A stretch of 64,000 bases of DNA from Prevotella denticola. GTDB lineage: Bacteria > Bacteroidota > Bacteroidia > Bacteroidales > Bacteroidaceae. The notes beneath the pieces were generated by a model. That model did no database searches, was not told where the DNA came from, and saw only the letters and a list, made by a program, of their open reading frames with translations. The position numbers were made by a program, and so were the translations under genes. The stretch lies in assembly GCF_900454835.1 (NCBI RefSeq), contig NZ_UGTM01000001.1, positions 310,501-374,500 on the forward strand. The letters run 5' to 3'. The stretch's first letter is position 1. Every line of letters starts with the position of its first letter. Below are positions 17,280 through 27,279 of the stretch, piece after piece.

Positions 17280-18701
17280 TTAATGTCTGTTGACCGTTGA
17301 GAGTACGGCCTTGTCTATCACGACCTTGTATTTACGGCGCAATGCGGCCACCCAGGACTTCTCCAGCTCTTCCTGGCAGTTAGAGATGACGAGGTCGCGC
17401 ACGTCATCCAGCTCCTCGGGAGCTTTGATCTTCTTGCCGAAGACAGCATCAATAGGGTATCCTTCGACAGGTGCGACCGTCGCTTTCTGACCGAATACCT
17501 CACGGTCTATGAGTGCATTGTCGCCCTTGCGGAAGATTCCTTTCTCGACCCGGATGCGGATGTTGCCGTCCTTGTTGAACGTATTGCGCAGCCGTTCTGC
17601 CCACTTACTGAAGGGCAGCCCTTTCACGCATTCTTTCACGGCATCCACGTCTGCCTTTTTCTTCACGTGGTAGGCGATACCCTTGAAACGTGGTTCTGCC
17701 CACTTATATTGTTTCCTGTGCTTGCGGAAATACGCCTCCAGTGCCGTTTCGTCCTTGGCAACCTTGTCCCAGACGGTGCGGTTGCTCATCTCGACCATCA
17801 GCAGTCCGTCGTGGTATTCACGGATGAGATGCTTCAGGTCAGCGTCCTTCTCTTCCAGTTCCGCAAGTTTCCTGTCCAATATCTGTTCCTGCGTAATATC
17901 TTTTCCGCCAGCCTGAACGAGGGAGTCCAGCCGCTGGTTGATGATCTGGTCGCGCAGTCCACGCATCTCGATGTACTGCATGATGTCCGAACGGAGCGAA
18001 TCGTAAGGCGGAAGACTCTCGTGCCCGATCATCCTGATGATATGATAGCCGAAGGGTGAAAGCACAGGTCTGCTTGTCTCTCCGGGCTTCAACGTCAGCA
18101 TGGCCTTCTCGAATTCGGCCACGGTCTGCCCCTTTTGGAGGCGGGGCAGGTCGCCGCCGTTCTTGGCAGAGCTGGTGTCTGTTGAATACCTCTTCGCCAG
18201 ATCGGCGAAGTCGGCACCCTTCTGAAGGGCCGTATAGATGGAATCCGCAAGCTGTCTGGCAGCTGCTTCTTCCTCTTTCGAGGTATGCTGTCCCATCCCG
18301 ATGAGGATATGGGCGCAATGCCACAAGCCTCCGTTGGCGTCAATCTGCTGCTTGGTGTCGCGGTATATCTTCCGTGCTTCGTCTTCGACATCGGCGTCTG
18401 TGATGAAGGCAGGGCGTATCTGCTGGTTGCGGTAGCCGAGAAACTCTTTCCTGAAAGCAGGAAGCGTGTCAAGGTGTGCATCGAGAGCTGCCTGCACTTT
18501 CAGCTTGTAATTGACGAAAAGCGGTACATATTCGTCGACGCTCTTCCTGTCGATCACCCCGTCGGTGTTGTTCTTGTTGTAGGAATATTCAAACTCCGAA
18601 CGGCTCACCGGCTGTCCGTTGATGGTCATTATGGTAGGGTCTGCCTGCCCGTATGCCATCGTGGCGGAGAGCAGTGCGACTGATAGTAGTGCCTTGAATT
18701 T
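17280..18701 (-). CDS. Second parvulin-type peptidyl-prolyl isomerase (PpiC/SurA-related)
   Basis: The frame is open from 18725, but the ATG at 18701 gives MKFKALLSVALLSATMAYGQ, a clean signal peptide, and is preferred (473 residues). The parvulin domain is visible in HCAHILIGMGQHTSKEEE, RYSTDTSSAKNGGDLPRL and PFGYHIIRMIGHE. The C-terminal half is helical with a YKWAEPRFKGIAYHV stretch and no second obvious isomerase domain. It is a paralogue of the adjacent surA gene 23 bp downstream, and probably also acts on outer-membrane proteins. Tandem PPIase genes like these point to division of labour, which sequence alone cannot resolve. Confidence 0.85.
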   Translation of the reverse strand, partial: KFKALLSVALLSATMAYGQADPTIMTINGQPVSRSEFEYSYNKNNTDGVIDRKSVDEYVPLFVNYKLKVQAALDAHLDTLPAFRKEFLGYRNQQIRPAFITDADVEDEARKIYRDTKQQIDANGGLWHCAHILIGMGQHTSKEEEAAARQLADSIYTALQKGADFADLAKRYSTDTSSAKNGGDLPRLQKGQTVAEFEKAMLTLKPGETSRPVLSPFGYHIIRMIGHESLPPYDSLRSDIMQYIEMRGLRDQIINQRLDSLVQAGGKDITQEQILDRKLAELEEKDADLKHLIREYHDGLLMVEMSNRTVWDKVAKDETALEAYFRKHRKQYKWAEPRFKGIAYHVKKKADVDAVKECVKGLPFSKWAERLRNTFNKDGNIRIRVEKGIFRKGDNALIDREVFGQKATVAPVEGYPIDAVFGKKIKAPEELDDVRDLVISNCQEELEKSWVAALRRKYKVVIDKAVLSTVNRH

Positions 18702-18778
18702 CATTGTTGTGATTAAGAAACACACATACCCTCTCCCCTGGCAGAACAGAGAAGAGGGCGGATGGTTTACGGTCTGTT

Positions 18779-20272
<1,494 letters not shown>

Positions 20273-20290
20273 TTAGAAATTTATTGCATG

Positions 20291-20298
20291 CAAATTTA
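20291..20298 (-). promoter_or_regulatory. -7 element TAAATTTG of guaB
   Basis: On the minus strand this reads TAAATTTGC, 28 bp before the guaB ATG. No matching TTTG is seen at the usual -33 distance. Confidence 0.5.
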
Positions 20299-20383
20299 GC
20301 AATTTAAATTCAAACAGACAGTGTTTTTCTTTTTTTCCATTCCTTAATTAAAGCTATTTAACGACATATACCTGCTCGGAGTA

Positions 20384-20400
20384 ACTGTTCAATGAACAGT
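20384..20400. promoter_or_regulatory. Perfect palindrome, candidate operator
   Basis: ACTGTTC-AAT-GAACAGT has 7-bp perfect arms. It lies about 120 bp upstream of guaB and about 390 bp upstream of dps. The binding factor is unknown. Confidence 0.4.
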
Positions 20401-20718
20401 GATGGCTATCGTTATTTTTGTATGGTCCCGGATAGATTTGTTTTATTTCTTGTTAAAGTCCGGCCATCAGAAGGTTATTCTTCGGGGGGGCGTGTTGATG
20501 AATGTAGATGAGTGTTTTCTCTGAATCTAAGTGACCGACCTATGGACTTTTCCGCCGAGCAGACTTTGTTCTCTTCATAGTGGTCGACTGTCACTCGAAT
20601 TGTGTTTTTGAGCTGCGGTTGAAAATAAATGCCGTCGTTTTATAATGAATAAAAGGCTGCTGGACAACAGAATACGAATATTGATAGAAAAAATCTATCA
20701 ATAGAATAGATACAGTCT

Positions 20719-20750
20719 GTTGTTTGAAGAAGATTAAAAAACTATCTTTG
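20719..20750 (+). promoter_or_regulatory. dps promoter (GTTG - 20 bp - TATCTTTG)
   Basis: The -7 element TATCTTTG (20743-20750) is preceded by GTTG at 20719-20722 with 20 bp between, and a perfect TTTG sits a little closer at 20723. The start codon follows 41 bp later. Confidence 0.65.
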
Positions 20751-20791
20751 CATTCGAATCGATTAAATAACTTAACAGAAAGGTTTTAGCA

Positions 20792-21280
20792 ATGAGAACA
20801 TTAGAATTTTTAGGTTTAGATGAGAAGAAGGTACAGTACGTGGTAAAGGAACTCTCCGTATTGTTGGCTGACCTTCAGGTGTATTATAGTAATCTTCGCG
20901 GTTTCCACTGGGACGTGAAGGGGCATGGTTTCTTTGTAATGCACGGCAAATATGAAGAGCTTTACAACGATGCAGCAGAGAAAGTGGATGAAGTGGCAGA
21001 GCGTATCCTCCAGCTGGGCAGTGCGCCGGAGAGCCGTTACAGTGCTTATTTGCAGACATCTGAGATCAAGGAAGCCGGTGTCGTAAGCTGTGCCAAGGAA
21101 GGAATTGATCTTCTTCTTGATTCTTACAAGACTTTGATCGTTCGGGAACGTAAGATTATTGAGCTTGCATCCGATGCCAAGGACGACACGACGGTCTCGC
21201 TGATAAGCGACTTCCTGAAGGATCAGGAGAAGACGGTCTGGATGCTCGTTGCGGTCAGATCGCAGAGCTGTGCTGAATAA
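20792..21280 (+). CDS. dps: Dps-family DNA-binding ferritin
   Basis: This 162-residue four-helix protein stores iron and protects DNA from peroxide as a dodecamer. The intersubunit ferroxidase ligands are recognisable in LRGFHWDVKGHGFFVMHGKY and EELYNDAAEKVDEVAERIL. The N-terminal tail is short and only mildly basic, so DNA binding may be weak. It is monocistronic, with a strong promoter and a terminator at 21396-21443. Dps genes are usually induced by peroxide through OxyR in Bacteroides; whether the palindrome at 20384 plays that part is not known. Confidence 0.93.
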   Translation: MRTLEFLGLDEKKVQYVVKELSVLLADLQVYYSNLRGFHWDVKGHGFFVMHGKYEELYNDAAEKVDEVAERILQLGSAPESRYSAYLQTSEIKEAGVVSCAKEGIDLLLDSYKTLIVRERKIIELASDAKDDTTVSLISDFLKDQEKTVWMLVAVRSQSCAE

Positions 21281-21395
21281 TTCGGCAGGAACAGGGCACT
21301 GTCTATAGGGCAGGCTCTGGAGGGTATGGAACATAGAAGGTCTGTCCTGGGGCAGACAAAAGCTTCGGGCACACCTCCTCACGTTTCTCCATAAA

Positions 21396-21443
21396 TAAAC
21401 AGCCATATCCTGGCAGGTAATGCCTCGATATGGCTGTTTTTGT
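21396..21443 (+). terminator. Terminator of dps
   Basis: The stem AAACAGCCATAT (21397-21408) pairs with ATATGGCTGTTT (21428-21439) and is followed by a T-run, about 115 bp past the dps stop. Confidence 0.85.
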
Positions 21444-21480
21444 CAGAATATTTCTTGTTTCAAAATCTACTGACGGTGAG

Positions 21481-21546
21481 TTGCGTTCCAATCAGGCACT
21501 ACTTGCGTTTCAATTGGTGCTTGGTTGGAGGGCAAGTAATGCTTGA
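21481..21546. repeat. 22-bp-pitch array, three units
   Basis: TTGCGTT occurs at 21481 and 21503, and the half-palindromes CAATTGGTGCTTG (21511) and CAAGTAATGCTTG (21533) are exactly 22 bp apart, with a weaker copy at 21489. The array lies between the two terminators. Confidence 0.65.
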
Positions 21547-21757
21547 TTCGGATGCAGATGGGCGTAGTTTTCAAGAGCAATCGTAATCTGCTGATTTCGT
21601 GTCGTTTGCAAGTGGATATTGGGTTCCTTCTTTCCGTCTTCCAGGCAGGACGGAAAGCAATTGTTGTAAGGATATTTCAAATCTGGCAGCCCATGTGTCC
21701 ATCTGGGAATCGGCAGAGTTTTGCAGGAGAATCATACCTGTGAAAGTGTGTGGAAAC

Positions 21758-21795
21758 AGAACAGGGGCACACAAAATCTGTGTGTCCCTGTTTCT
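21758..21795 (-). terminator. Hairpin downstream of asnS
   Basis: A stem of about 13 bp (AACAGGGGCACACA pairing with TGTGTGTCCCTGTT) is placed 50 bp beyond the asnS stop. The T-run on the minus strand is weak. Confidence 0.6.
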
Positions 21796-21845
21796 ATATG
21801 AGGCGGTCTATATACCGCTCCTTTGTTTCTTTGCAAGAAGAATCT

Positions 21846-23237
21846 TCAGAACTCTGCGTTCTTCGGTGTGCGTGCGAACGGAATTACGTCGCGGATATTC
21901 TGCATACCGGTAACGAAGAGGATAAGCCGTTCGAAGCCGAGACCGAATCCGCCATGAGGGCAGGTTCCGTACTTGCGGGTGTCGAGATACCAGTCGTACA
22001 CCTCACGCTTCATGCCTCGGCTGTCTATCTCCGCAAGCAGTTCGTCATAGTTCTCTTCACGGACAGAGCCGCCGATGATTTCGCCGATGCGCGGGAAGAG
22101 TACATCGGTTCCCTGCATGGTCTTTCCGTCGGGGTTCTTCTTCATGTAGAACGACTTGATTTCGCTCGGGTAGTCGGTCATGATGACAGGACGTCTGAAG
22201 TGATCCTCGACAAGATAGCGTTCGTGCTCGCTGCTGAGGTCCATGCCCCATCCGGTAATCGGGAACTCGAACTTCACGCCGTCGGCGACAGCCTTCCGGA
22301 GAATTTCGATGCCCTCTGTATAGGTAAGGCGGACGAAGTCTTCCTTCAATACACCTTCCAGACGTGCGATGAGCTCCTTGTCGATCATCTTGTTCAGGAA
22401 CTCAAGGTCGTCCTTGCAGTTGTCCAGTGCCCACCGGACACAGTACTTGATGAAATCTTCCTCCAGGTCCATCAGCTCGTCCTTGTCGATGAAGGCGACC
22501 TCCGGCTCGACCATCCAGAACTCTGCCAGGTGGCGGGGCGTGTTGGAGTTTTCGGCACGGAACGTCGGTCCGAATGTGTAGATGGCACCGAGTGATGTCG
22601 CGCCCAGTTCGCCTTCCAGCTGTCCGGAAACGGTGAGATTCGTGCGCTTTCCGAAGAAATCTGCATTGTAGTCAACCTTTCCTGACTTGGCGATGCGGTC
22701 GAGGTCGAGTGTCGTCACCTGGAACATATTGCCGGCTCCCTCTGCATCGCTGCCTGTAATCAGCGGGGTATGGAAATAGTAGAATCCATGCTCATGGAAG
22801 TACCTGTGGATGGCGATGGCCATGTTGTGGCGGATGCGGAAGACTGCTCCGAAAGTGTTTGTACGCAGACGCATATGCCCGTACTTGCGCATATATTCGA
22901 AGCTCTGTCCTTTTTTCTGCATGGGATAGTCGCTTGGACAGAGACCGTAGATTTCGACTTCCTTGCATTGGATTTCGGAAGTCTGTCCCTTTCCCTGGCT
23001 CTCAACAAGCGTCCCGACAACACTGATGCAGGCTCCTGTCGTGATGCTTTTCAGCTCTTCTGCATCCATCTTTGACGGGTCGACGACTACCTGGATGTTT
23101 TTGATGGTGGAGCCGTCGTTCAGTGCGATGAAGTCAACAGCCTTGCTGCTTCTGTGGGAACGCACCCATCCCTTTACGTTGATATCTTTTCCAAAGTCGG
23201 TGCAGGCAAGTGCATCGACGACTTTTGTTCTCTTCAT
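21846..23237 (-). CDS. asnS: Asparaginyl-tRNA synthetase
   Basis: This 463-residue class II synthetase charges tRNA-Asn. It has an OB-fold anticodon-binding domain at residues 15-105 ([19 protein letters not shown]), then the class II core with motif 2 in [21 protein letters not shown] and motif 3 in [16 protein letters not shown]. The [16 protein letters not shown] stretch separates AsnRS from AspRS. It is last in the minus-strand series purB - pseudouridine synthase - asnS, with a 215-bp gap to the upstream gene. Confidence 0.97.
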   Translation of the reverse strand: MKRTKVVDALACTDFGKDINVKGWVRSHRSSKAVDFIALNDGSTIKNIQVVVDPSKMDAEELKSITTGACISVVGTLVESQGKGQTSEIQCKEVEIYGLCPSDYPMQKKGQSFEYMRKYGHMRLRTNTFGAVFRIRHNMAIAIHRYFHEHGFYYFHTPLITGSDAEGAGNMFQVTTLDLDRIAKSGKVDYNADFFGKRTNLTVSGQLEGELGATSLGAIYTFGPTFRAENSNTPRHLAEFWMVEPEVAFIDKDELMDLEEDFIKYCVRWALDNCKDDLEFLNKMIDKELIARLEGVLKEDFVRLTYTEGIEILRKAVADGVKFEFPITGWGMDLSSEHERYLVEDHFRRPVIMTDYPSEIKSFYMKKNPDGKTMQGTDVLFPRIGEIIGGSVREENYDELLAEIDSRGMKREVYDWYLDTRKYGTCPHGGFGLGFERLILFVTGMQNIRDVIPFARTPKNAEF

Positions 23238-23452
23238 CTTTAATGTTGTAGTTAGGGCCTCCAGAGTGCCTCAAGAGGAGGGAATGTCAGTCACTGATAT
23301 GCACAATGACCGGTAACGGCATTGCCTGGTTTCTTACATTCCTTTCTTTAGAGGGGTCGTGGAGGCCGTTTATAGAAGCTTTCGGGGATGTCTTTATCCC
23401 CGTTTGTCCTCCTGCATCCCTCTTTCTGAGGGACTTGGAGAGGCCTGCTTTT

Positions 23453-24976
23453 CTACTCAAATGCCCCCATGCGCAGCATATCCACTTCCTTCTCCGTGAG
23501 GAACCGCCAGTCGCCACGACGTACATTCTTCTTCGTCAGACCGGCGAACTGTACACGGTCGAGCTTGACAACGCGATAGCCGAGACTCTCGAAGATGCGA
23601 CGGACGATGCGGTTTTTGCCGCTGTGGATTTCGATGCCCACCTGTGTCTGGTCCTGTGGGTCGGCATATTCAATGGCATCAGCCTTGATCTCACCGTCCT
23701 CAAGCTCGATGCCGTCAGAGATTTTCTGCAGGTCGTTGGCTGTGACCGGCTTGTCGAGGAACACATGATAGACCTTCTTCTTCAGGAACTTGGGATGGGT
23801 AAGCTTTGAGGCAAGGTCGCCGTCGTTGGTAAGGAGCAGCACACCTGTCGTGTTACGGTCCAGGCGGCCTACAGGATAGATACGTTCCGGGCAGGCTCCC
23901 TTCACGAGGTCCATGACCGTCTTGCGCTGCTGCGGGTCATCGCTCGTGGTGACGTAATCCTTCGGTTTGTTCAGAAGGACATATACTTTCTTCTCCAATG
24001 ATACCGGCTTCTCCTGGAAGAGGACTACGTCAGAGCGCAGCACCTTGCTGCCGAGTTCCTTTACGACTTCTCCGTTTACGGTCACTGCGCCGGAGAGGAT
24101 GAATTCGTCTGCCTCACGGCGTGAGCATACACCGGCATTGGCAAGGTACTTGTTCAGGCGGATCGGCTCATTCGGGTCGAAGTTCTCCTCCTTGTACTCA
24201 ATCCGCTTCTTGAGCGAGTATTTAGCATTCGGGTCATAATCAGCTGTACGCTGGCGATAACCGCCCTGATTGTAGCCGCCGCGGTTCTGGTAGCCGCCAC
24301 GGTTGTTGTAACCTCCCCGGTTCTGATAGCCTCCATGATTGTAACCTCCCCGGTTGTTGTTATAGCCGCGGTTCTGGTAGCCGCCGCGTGGCTGGTAACC
24401 TCCGTGCCGCGGCTGATAACCTCCCTGGTTTGCCTGATAGCCATTGTTTTCCTCGCCCTCAGCACCGTTTCCGGCATTGTAGCGTGGGCGGTAAGGCTGT
24501 TGCTGGTAACCGTTTTCGTCGTTGTTGTAACGAGGACGGTAACCTCCCTGCTGCGGGCGGTTCTGATAGCCACCGCGGTTGTTATATCCGCCCTGCCGTG
24601 GCTGGTAGCCGCCTTCGTCACCGTTGTTGTTGTAGCGTGGCCGGTAGCCCCCTTGCTGCGGGCGGTTCTGATAGCCACCGCGGTTGTTGTAGCCTCCGTA
24701 GCTGTTCTGGCGTGGCCGGTAGCCTCCCTGCTGCGGGCGGTTTGTACTCTGCAGACCAGAGCCGAAACCTTCCGGACGGAATCCGCCTTCGTCGTTGCCG
24801 TTGTTTGTCTTGTTGCTGCTGTAAGCACGCTGGCTGTGAATACGCGGCCGCTGTGTGCGTCCTGTTGTGCCACGGTACTCTCTCTGGTAGCTGCCTTGAC
24901 CGGCTGCTGAATAGCCCTCCCGGCTGTTCTCGTTCTGCTCAGACTGAACTTCTTTGTTCTCGAATTCTTCTGCCAT
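23453..24976 (-). CDS. RluB/RsuA-family rRNA pseudouridine synthase with long RGG/GGY-rich N-terminal tail
   Basis: The protein has 507 residues. The catalytic part (about 265-507) has an S4 RNA-binding domain (IRLNKYLANAGVCSRREAD) and the synthase core with YPVGRLDRNTTGVLLLTNDG, where Asp in GRLDRNT is the nucleophile. Such enzymes convert uridine to pseudouridine in 23S or 16S rRNA. The first 240 residues are a low-complexity region of repeats such as GGYQNRPQQGGYRPRYNN and GGYNNRGGYQNRGGYN, without Cys and almost without acidic residues. It resembles RGG/prion-like RNA-binding tails and should be disordered. The family core is ordinary; the tail is the notable part. Start chosen at the first ATG (MAEEFENKE). 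Confidence 0.9.
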   Translation of the reverse strand: MAEEFENKEVQSEQNENSREGYSAAGQGSYQREYRGTTGRTQRPRIHSQRAYSSNKTNNGNDEGGFRPEGFGSGLQSTNRPQQGGYRPRQNSYGGYNNRGGYQNRPQQGGYRPRYNNNGDEGGYQPRQGGYNNRGGYQNRPQQGGYRPRYNNDENGYQQQPYRPRYNAGNGAEGEENNGYQANQGGYQPRHGGYQPRGGYQNRGYNNNRGGYNHGGYQNRGGYNNRGGYQNRGGYNQGGYRQRTADYDPNAKYSLKKRIEYKEENFDPNEPIRLNKYLANAGVCSRREADEFILSGAVTVNGEVVKELGSKVLRSDVVLFQEKPVSLEKKVYVLLNKPKDYVTTSDDPQQRKTVMDLVKGACPERIYPVGRLDRNTTGVLLLTNDGDLASKLTHPKFLKKKVYHVFLDKPVTANDLQKISDGIELEDGEIKADAIEYADPQDQTQVGIEIHSGKNRIVRRIFESLGYRVVKLDRVQFAGLTKKNVRRGDWRFLTEKEVDMLRMGAFE

Positions 24977-25110
24977 AGTTGTTTTGCTTTTTGTTTTGGT
25001 GTTACTGGCCTCACGGCCAATGATAGTTGTTTTATTTTGTTTATAATTTGAACTCCGTTTGACAGGAGCTACTCAGTTGCTGTCTGCTTGTAGAGCTTTT
25101 GGGGAAGTGG

Positions 25111-26457
25111 TTAAATTCCCGTATAGTTGTGCGGGGTGATAGCCATCAGTTCGGCTTTCACATTGTCGCTGACATTGAGCGTGCGGATGAACGCATGGAT
25201 GGTCTCTTCGGTCATCTTCTCGTTTGTGCGGGTGAGCGCCTTCAGTGCCTCGTAGGGATGCGGATAGGCTTCACGGCGCAGGATGGTCTGGATGGCTTCG
25301 GCCACGACGGCCCATGTGTTGTCAAGGTCCTCGCTCAGTTTCTTCTCGTTGAGGATGAGCTTGCGCAGTCCTTTCAGTGTACTTTGGATGGCGATGATGC
25401 TGTGACCGAGCGGTACACCGACATTGCGCAGTACGGTGGAATCCGTAAGGTCGCGCTGCAGGCGGCTCACCGGCAGCTTCTGTGCCAGGAATTGCAGGAT
25501 GGCGTTGGCTATCCCGAGGTTTCCCTCGCTGTTTTCGTAATCGATGGGGTTCACCTTGTGCGGCATGGCACTTGACCCTACCTCGCCGGTCTTGATCTTC
25601 TGCTTGAAATATTCCATGGAGATGTACATCCAGAAGTCACGGTCCAGGTCGATGATGATGGTATTGATGCGGCGGATGGCATCGAACACGCTGCCCAGAT
25701 GGTCGTAGTTGCTGATCTGTGTCGTCCACTGTTCACGTTCCAGCCCCAGCTTCTCGCTGACGAACCGGTTGCCGAAGGCACGCCAGTCATACTGCGGATA
25801 AGCCACGTGATGGGCGTTGAAGTTGCCCGTGGCACCGCCGAACTTGGCTGTCAGCTTGCAGCTGCGCAGGGATGCAAGCTGCTCGGACAGGCGATAGACA
25901 TAGACCTCAATCTCCTTGCCCAGTCGGGTGGGGGAGGCCGGCTGTCCATGTGTCTTCGCCAGCATCGGCACATCCTTCCATTCCCCGACGTATTCCTTCA
26001 GCTGTGCGATCAGCTCCTCGACCTGCGGATAGAACACCTCTTCGAGTGCTTCCTTTACTGACAGCGGGACACTTGTGTTGTTGATGTCCTGCGAAGTCAG
26101 GCCGAAGTGGATGAACTCCTTGTAGGCCTCCAGCCCGCCGATCCTGTCAAACTCTTCTTTGAGGAAGTATTCAACCGCCTTCACGTCGTGGTTGGTCGTC
26201 TTCTCAATTTCCTTTACCCGTGCCGCCGAAGCCTCGTCGAAGTTGCGGTAGATGTCACGCAGCGACTCGAAGAGCGTGCTGTCGAAACTTTCCAGTTGCG
26301 GCAAGGGCAGCTCGCACAGCGTGATGAAATACTCGATTTCGACACGTACCCGGTAACGGATGAGGGCATACTCGGAAAAATAGTCGGCAAGGTGTTCGGT
26401 CTTGTTTCGGTAGCGACCGTCAATGGGAGATACGGCTGTCAATGTGTCGAGGATCAT
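25111..26457 (-). CDS. purB: Adenylosuccinate lyase
   Basis: This 448-residue enzyme of the fumarase/aspartase superfamily performs two steps of purine synthesis: SAICAR to AICAR, and adenylosuccinate to AMP. The signature SSAMPHKVNPIDYEN carries the catalytic flexible loop; the N-terminal PIDGRYRNKTEHLADYFSE and TSQDINNT regions are also typical. Length is normal for the larger purB class. It heads the purB - pseudouridine synthase - asnS series behind a full promoter at 26480-26512. Confidence 0.97.
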   Translation of the reverse strand: MILDTLTAVSPIDGRYRNKTEHLADYFSEYALIRYRVRVEIEYFITLCELPLPQLESFDSTLFESLRDIYRNFDEASAARVKEIEKTTNHDVKAVEYFLKEEFDRIGGLEAYKEFIHFGLTSQDINNTSVPLSVKEALEEVFYPQVEELIAQLKEYVGEWKDVPMLAKTHGQPASPTRLGKEIEVYVYRLSEQLASLRSCKLTAKFGGATGNFNAHHVAYPQYDWRAFGNRFVSEKLGLEREQWTTQISNYDHLGSVFDAIRRINTIIIDLDRDFWMYISMEYFKQKIKTGEVGSSAMPHKVNPIDYENSEGNLGIANAILQFLAQKLPVSRLQRDLTDSTVLRNVGVPLGHSIIAIQSTLKGLRKLILNEKKLSEDLDNTWAVVAEAIQTILRREAYPHPYEALKALTRTNEKMTEETIHAFIRTLNVSDNVKAELMAITPHNYTGI

Positions 26458-26479
26458 AACAATGTTGATTAATATGGTG

Positions 26480-26512
26480 CAAAATTAACAATAAAATCAG
26501 TAACAGCGCAAA
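26480..26512 (-). promoter_or_regulatory. purB promoter (TTTG - 21 bp - TAATTTTG)
   Basis: On the minus strand TTTG (26512-26509) and TAATTTTG (26487-26480) are separated by 21 bp, 23 bp ahead of the purB start. Confidence 0.7.
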
Positions 26513-26617
26513 TAATAATAATAATATTCTGAAAAGAATGCGGATAAATTCTCAATAAAATAAAAAAGACCTCACAACAGGCGTTGCAAAGTCATTCATT
26601 TCTCTTATACATAAAGG

Positions 26618-26692
26618 TGGGCGTTGACGGATTCGAACCGCCGACCCTCTGCTTGTAAGGCAGATGCTCTAAACCAGCTGAGCTAAACGCCC
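26618..26692 (-). tRNA. tRNA-Val (UAC anticodon)
   Basis: Read on the minus strand the gene begins GGGCGTTTAGCTCAGCTGG. The anticodon loop CTTACAA gives anticodon UAC (valine), followed by a GGTTCGAATCC T-arm. The acceptor stem GGGCGTT/AACGCCC is perfect. The terminal CCA is not encoded. An identical copy lies 48 bp away. Confidence 0.97.
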
Positions 26693-26739
26693 TTTAAAAT
26701 TCCCTGCAACCCCGAAAGGTCACAGGGAAACACCCCTTG

Positions 26740-26814
26740 TGGGCGTTGACGGATTCGAACCGCCGACCCTCTGCTTGTAAGGCAGATGCTCTAAACCAGC
26801 TGAGCTAAACGCCC
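26740..26814 (-). tRNA. tRNA-Val (UAC anticodon), second identical copy
   Basis: The sequence is identical to the gene at 26618-26692, with the same anticodon loop CTTACAA and perfect acceptor stem. Since transcription runs leftward, this copy is first in the pair. The spacer contains no other tRNA. Confidence 0.97.
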
Positions 26815-27279
26815 TTACTTTTTGTAAGGCGAGTGCAAAGGTAGGGAAAGATTTTCGTTCCAGCAAGCAAATAGAGAATTATTTGATTGAAAATCTTATT
26901 TGGGTGTTTAATTTGGGTCTTTGTATGGGTGTATGGTGAGGTTCTGTCGGCGTATAATGCTTAGACGTTTGCAGGCGGCCGGAATATGAGGGTGATTGCC
27001 TTACGGCCTGCTGAAATACCTGTACGTCAATCAGACAACTTGCAGGGTGGATGGTTTCTCTCCTGCAGAACCCCATTCTGAAGGTTTTACAGTCTGGGAC
27101 AATCCGACAGGAAAAGACCATTTCAAAACTCATTTTTGAGTAAAGAAATGGTCTTTTCTTTGCTTCTCGGGGAATACTACTTACAAATTAAAGGTTGTCA
27201 AGCTGTGAATCTGCTCGATGCATCCTGCATTCACCGAGGCCGAAACCAAATTCCGTAAAGGAAACTGGCATGGTGCGGC
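26815..27279. other. Gap between tRNA-Val pair and lipoprotein gene
   Basis: It contains the hairpin at 27112-27159 that ends the lipoprotein operon. The adjoining sequence also resembles the 3' flank of the second operon (51231-51290). The remainder shows GGGT-rich short spacings near 26902-26930 and no gene. Confidence 0.5.
27112..27159 (-). terminator. Terminator of lipoprotein operon 1
   Basis: Inverted arms GAAAAGACCATTTC and GAAATGGTCTTTTC surround an ACTCA/TGAGT inner pairing. The hairpin at the end of operon 2 (51180-51229) has the same outer arms. Confidence 0.85.

Larger units (their letters stand above)
21281..21845. other. Convergent intergenic region between dps and asnS
   Basis: This 565-bp gap holds two terminators (21396-21443 and 21758-21795) and a 22-bp-pitch array between them. 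Several short frames cross it on both strands, but none has a start, composition or motif that supports a gene. Confidence 0.55.

Noticed and set aside
20384..20400. LexA box of the CTGT-N8-ACAG type
   Set aside because: The spacing here is 7, not 8, and Bacteroidota LexA sites are not known to follow the enterobacterial form.
26618..26814. Integration site (att) at the tRNA-Val pair
   Set aside because: No integrase gene or partial tRNA repeat is near; the two genes are complete and identical.
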